Source of the DNA: a virus
Virus record (IMG/VR): IMGVR_UViG_3300033141_001892
Coordinates: 1-39,693 of that record
DNA length: 39,693 bases
Direction: 5' to 3' (one strand)
How positions within the stretch are numbered: the stretch's first letter is position 1; every line of letters begins with the position of its first letter. Shown in pieces: positions 37,465 through 39,693 of this stretch. The notes under the pieces were generated by a model that did no database searches, had not been told where the DNA came from, and was given only the letters and a program-made list of their open reading frames with translations. Position numbers and translations under genes: made by a program.

Positions 37465-37634
37465 TGAACCGCCTCCTCCAGCCTTTCTGCCTTGGCTCGC
37501 TTCAGGGCATTCACATACAGCACTACGGCCTGGCGCAAGGTGTTCGCCTCGACAGAAATGCCCAGCTTTGCATTCTCGACATGGAACGGCTCCCCTGGAT
37601 CCTTATAAACGTCGACATCAATCTTTCCGTGCAT
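37455..37634 (-). CDS. Small alpha-beta protein
   Basis: A 59-residue protein: a strand-rich start (GKIDVDVYKDPGEPFHVENA) and an amphipathic helix (ANTLRQAVVLYVNALKRAKA) that ends in an acidic tail. GGGAGG lies about 12 nt before the ATG, and it overlaps both neighbours. No family is recognised. Confidence 0.65.
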   Translation of the reverse strand: MHGKIDVDVYKDPGEPFHVENAKLGISVEANTLRQAVVLYVNALKRAKAERLEEAVQWD

Positions 37635-37920
37635 TCTGCCTGACCTCCCTCTTTCTTATTTCCTCTTCGCCCCATTGCTTGATCTCGTTGAATTTTTCCA
37701 GAGGCAGGAAAATGACCTCTGCTTCCTCTGTCACAAGCTCCACGAACTTCTGGCCCATGTGCTCTGTTATGTCCGGGTTGTCGATGTCTACTGCTGCAAT
37801 ATCGTTCAGCGCGATCTTCGGATCTGTTATCTTTACAAAGACCTTGCTGCCCTTCACTCGAAAGGCCTTCATTTGCAGCGTTGTCTTTGTTCCTTCCTCT
37901 ATTTCCGGGTTTGCTTTCAA
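37618..37920 (-). CDS. Beta-rich small protein of unknown function
   Basis: A 100-residue protein with strands (KTTLQMKAFRVKGSKVFVKI, ALNDIAAVDIDNPDI, AEVIFLPLEKF) and a charged helical end. The start is TTG at 37920, overlapping the radical SAM stop as TTGA after AAGGTGAT. It follows the radical SAM gene directly and could be its partner or substrate carrier, but nothing in the sequence shows this. Confidence 0.62.
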   Translation of the reverse strand: MKANPEIEEGTKTTLQMKAFRVKGSKVFVKITDPKIALNDIAAVDIDNPDITEHMGQKFVELVTEEAEVIFLPLEKFNEIKQWGEEEIRKREVRQNARKD

Positions 37921-39002
37921 TCAATCACCTTCTTTTGTTTTTTTATCCAATGCAACGGATCGCGAATCTTTTCCCCTGGAAACGGCTTCGCTTCGCTTCC
38001 GCCGAATCTTTCAAAGTACTGCTTCTTGAATCCGTCACAAATATCCCTGGCCGCGCACTCCAAGCACTTGTCCGAGTAAGTGTAAAGCGCGTGCCTTTGC
38101 TTCCTGGCAACCGTCTTGTAAGCGAATGCCCTGCCTTTTTCGGTGCCTTTGTCGACGAATGCGTCGATGTAGTACTGCATGTCCAGCTTGTCTGCCGGCG
38201 CCCTTGTTATTGGCGAGTACCAGCTTGCGAAATCCCACTCGTGGGAATCGTAAGGCAGCTGCATGAAATTGTAGCTCTTCTCTTCATGCCCGGGCAGGAG
38301 GCAATGCGGGAAGTACCTTACGTTCGCTTCCAGCCCGACCGAATCGCAGTATTCCAGTGCCTTGACCAGGTGCGGCGCTATCTCCGAGTGCTTTGCCTGG
38401 AAGTCTATCGCCTTCATTTTCCTCCATTCGTAAAACGGGTTGAACTCAATGAAGTTGATCACTCTCGCCTTCCTTTCATGGCACCATTCGGCTATGTCTT
38501 TCAGCAGTCCCATGTTCGTTTTTACCATGGTGCAGTTTGCCCTCCAGGGAATCCCGAGCTCGTTGAGGTTGTCTATTGCCTTCTCTACGCTCTGGAACGC
38601 TCCGTCCTTTTGGGTGACCGCGTCGTAGTCCTCATAAAGGTTGTGAACCGAGCAGAGGAAATCGAACACTCCGGATTCCTTGAACTCTTTCGCCTGGTCT
38701 TTCTGCGCCAAGGCCTGCATGTTTGTAATCAGCGTCGGCCGCAGGCCTATCTCATTGCAGTGCCTTACCAGCTCGTGTATGTGCGGATAGATCGTCGGCT
38801 CTCCTCCCGTGATGTCGACTCTGTCGTTCCCGAATTTCTCCCTGAACAGGGAAGCGTCCCTTTTCGTTTCCTCAAGCGGGTGCCACTTCGCAGCCTTGGT
38901 GTATGCGTAATAGCAGAACTTGCAGCGCAGATTACAGGGAAATCCCACATACAAAACAGAACGCTGTGTAATGCTCCTATTTGTAGTTTTTTTTATTCTC
39001 AT
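37917..39002 (-). CDS. Radical SAM enzyme with C-terminal cysteine cluster
   Basis: A 361-residue enzyme. The 4Fe-4S motif C-x3-C-x2-C is CNLRCKFC (Cys23, 27, 30), followed by ITGGEPT (66-70) and a TIM-barrel pattern (LRPTLITNMQAL, FDFLCSVHNL, NCTMVKTNMG). Near the end CLECAARDIC gives further cysteines for an auxiliary cluster, as in SPASM-type maturases. ATG 39002 follows AGGAGGG. Between two glycosyltransferases and two methyltransferases it could modify a sugar, lipid, peptide or nucleotide; the substrate is not evident. Confidence 0.87.
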   Translation of the reverse strand: MRIKKTTNRSITQRSVLYVGFPCNLRCKFCYYAYTKAAKWHPLEETKRDASLFREKFGNDRVDITGGEPTIYPHIHELVRHCNEIGLRPTLITNMQALAQKDQAKEFKESGVFDFLCSVHNLYEDYDAVTQKDGAFQSVEKAIDNLNELGIPWRANCTMVKTNMGLLKDIAEWCHERKARVINFIEFNPFYEWRKMKAIDFQAKHSEIAPHLVKALEYCDSVGLEANVRYFPHCLLPGHEEKSYNFMQLPYDSHEWDFASWYSPITRAPADKLDMQYYIDAFVDKGTEKGRAFAYKTVARKQRHALYTYSDKCLECAARDICDGFKKQYFERFGGSEAKPFPGEKIRDPLHWIKKQKKVID

Positions 39003-39693
39003 TTTCTCCCTCCTTTTGCATCAGGAAATAAATAAAGTTCTCTCTATTGTTTCCCTTCTTTTTCAGAATGCAGATCTCTTTCAGCCCGGCTGCCTGGCAC
39101 CAGTTCCTCAAAACGTGCTCGTCGAAAAACCACCAGTGATCTGGATTATACAAGTCGGTGTTATCCGGTACGGCCAGGAAAATATATCCCCCTGCTTTGA
39201 CCAAGCCCTTCAGCTGTTCAAAGACCTTGTCTGCTTCGTCCAGGTGCTCCAGTGTGTGAATGCAAGCCAGCAGGTCGTATTTCTTCGGCGGGTTGAATCC
39301 CTCTATGCCCCTGTTGTAAACCTTCACGTTGTAGGCGTTCTCGATGTAGCCGGCCGCCCATCCACTGATCTCTACGCATTCGTACTCAAAGCCCGCTTTC
39401 AAAAACATTGGAACGAGCCTGCCTGTTCCGGATCCGACTTCCAGTACTGTCTTTCCCAAGCTCTTCAGGTTGATTTTCATTTCCCTTAATGCCTGCAGGT
39501 GCTCCTCTTCAAACTGCTTGTTCAGCGGAACGCCGTCCCTGAAATTGCACATTTCCTTTCTCCAAAAGTAATAGAATTCGTTGTAATCGAACGCGGTGAG
39601 CTCGTGCAATTCGCAGCGCCTTGTCTTATGTATGACTCCGCACTTCACGCACTTCTCGTGCTCGCAGCAGATCCCTTTCTGTTTCTTCCAGTC
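38977..39693 (-). CDS. Class I SAM-dependent methyltransferase (main part of junction-spanning gene)
   Basis: This carries residues 7-244 of the methyltransferase whose start is at 132-1 once the ends are joined. Motif I is VLEVGSGTGRLVP. IHTLEHLDEADKVFEQL and GGYIFLAVPDNTDLY follow, matching the same fold as 129-842, of which it is a clear paralogue, including the N-terminal C/H and CxxC knuckle (KCVKCG). It overlaps the radical SAM gene by 26 bases. It probably methylates a product of the neighbouring glycosyltransferase and radical SAM enzymes. Confidence 0.88.
   Translation of the reverse strand, partial: DWKKQKGICCEHEKCVKCGVIHKTRRCELHELTAFDYNEFYYFWRKEMCNFRDGVPLNKQFEEEHLQALREMKINLKSLGKTVLEVGSGTGRLVPMFLKAGFEYECVEISGWAAGYIENAYNVKVYNRGIEGFNPPKKYDLLACIHTLEHLDEADKVFEQLKGLVKAGGYIFLAVPDNTDLYNPDHWWFFDEHVLRNWCQAAGLKEICILKKKGNNRENFIYFLMQKEGENENKKNYK
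39580..39693. repeat. Direct terminal repeat, right copy (114 bp)
   Basis: This is identical to bases 1-114. It falls within the methyltransferase frame, and joining at this overlap restores the full gene with an ATGA-coupled start. Confidence 0.97.

Noticed and set aside
37881-39035. A 384-codon open frame on the plus strand
   Set aside because: It lies opposite the radical SAM gene, which has clear motifs. Its translation shows no family, and no plus-strand gene or promoter is supported anywhere else.

Overview
This window is a complete or near-complete genome of a tailed virus (Caudoviricetes, siphovirus-like) that most likely infects an archaeon. The first 114 bases are repeated exactly as the last 114, and one methyltransferase frame reads without interruption across the joined ends, so the sequence behaves as a circle, or a circularly permuted molecule, of about 39,579 bp. 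Signs of an archaeal host are a viral protein resembling half of transcription factor B (TFB), a single-domain TRAM protein, TATA-box promoters and a DUF5320-like microprotein. Every convincing gene lies on the minus strand, packed with ATGA/GTGA/TTGA stop-start overlaps and strong GGAGG ribosome-binding sites, so transcription runs from high to low coordinates.

Layout in the direction of transcription. A roughly 550-bp intergenic region (7745-8290) with iteron-like ATCGAT repeats, long inverted repeats and a leftward TATA promoter separates the late end from the early end. The early region (7691 to 1) encodes a ribbon-helix-helix protein, an HNH endonuclease, several zinc-ribbon microproteins, a structured RNA with a tRNA T-arm mimic, an OB-fold protein, a large ParB-like protein, nuclease-fold proteins, the TFB-like factor, a SWIM protein, TRAM, a glycosyltransferase and a SAM methyltransferase. 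Across the junction it continues with a paralogous methyltransferase, a radical SAM enzyme and a second glycosyltransferase (39693 to 36467).

Next come small genes, a DNA methyltransferase with an adjacent fragment of a second one, a second ParB-like protein, the terminase genes, a portal-MuF fusion, tail-fibre and decoration genes, protease, scaffold, decoration protein, major capsid protein, connector and neck proteins, tail tube, tail chaperones with a -1 slippery site, tape measure, distal tail and hub proteins, and four small membrane proteins that may act in lysis (8291-9295).

Three patterns stand out. Four late promoters share an 11-bp element (GTGGGACATAG on the coding strand, one copy with one mismatch) exactly 7 nt from the TATA box. 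A 14-residue KTFTADAxL repeat occurs 46 times in a 1,377-residue fibre protein and again in at least two other structural genes. The enzyme cassette spanning the junction (two zinc-tipped methyltransferases, a radical SAM enzyme, two glycosyltransferases) looks like an uncharacterised modification pathway. I recognise no DNA polymerase, helicase, integrase or endolysin.
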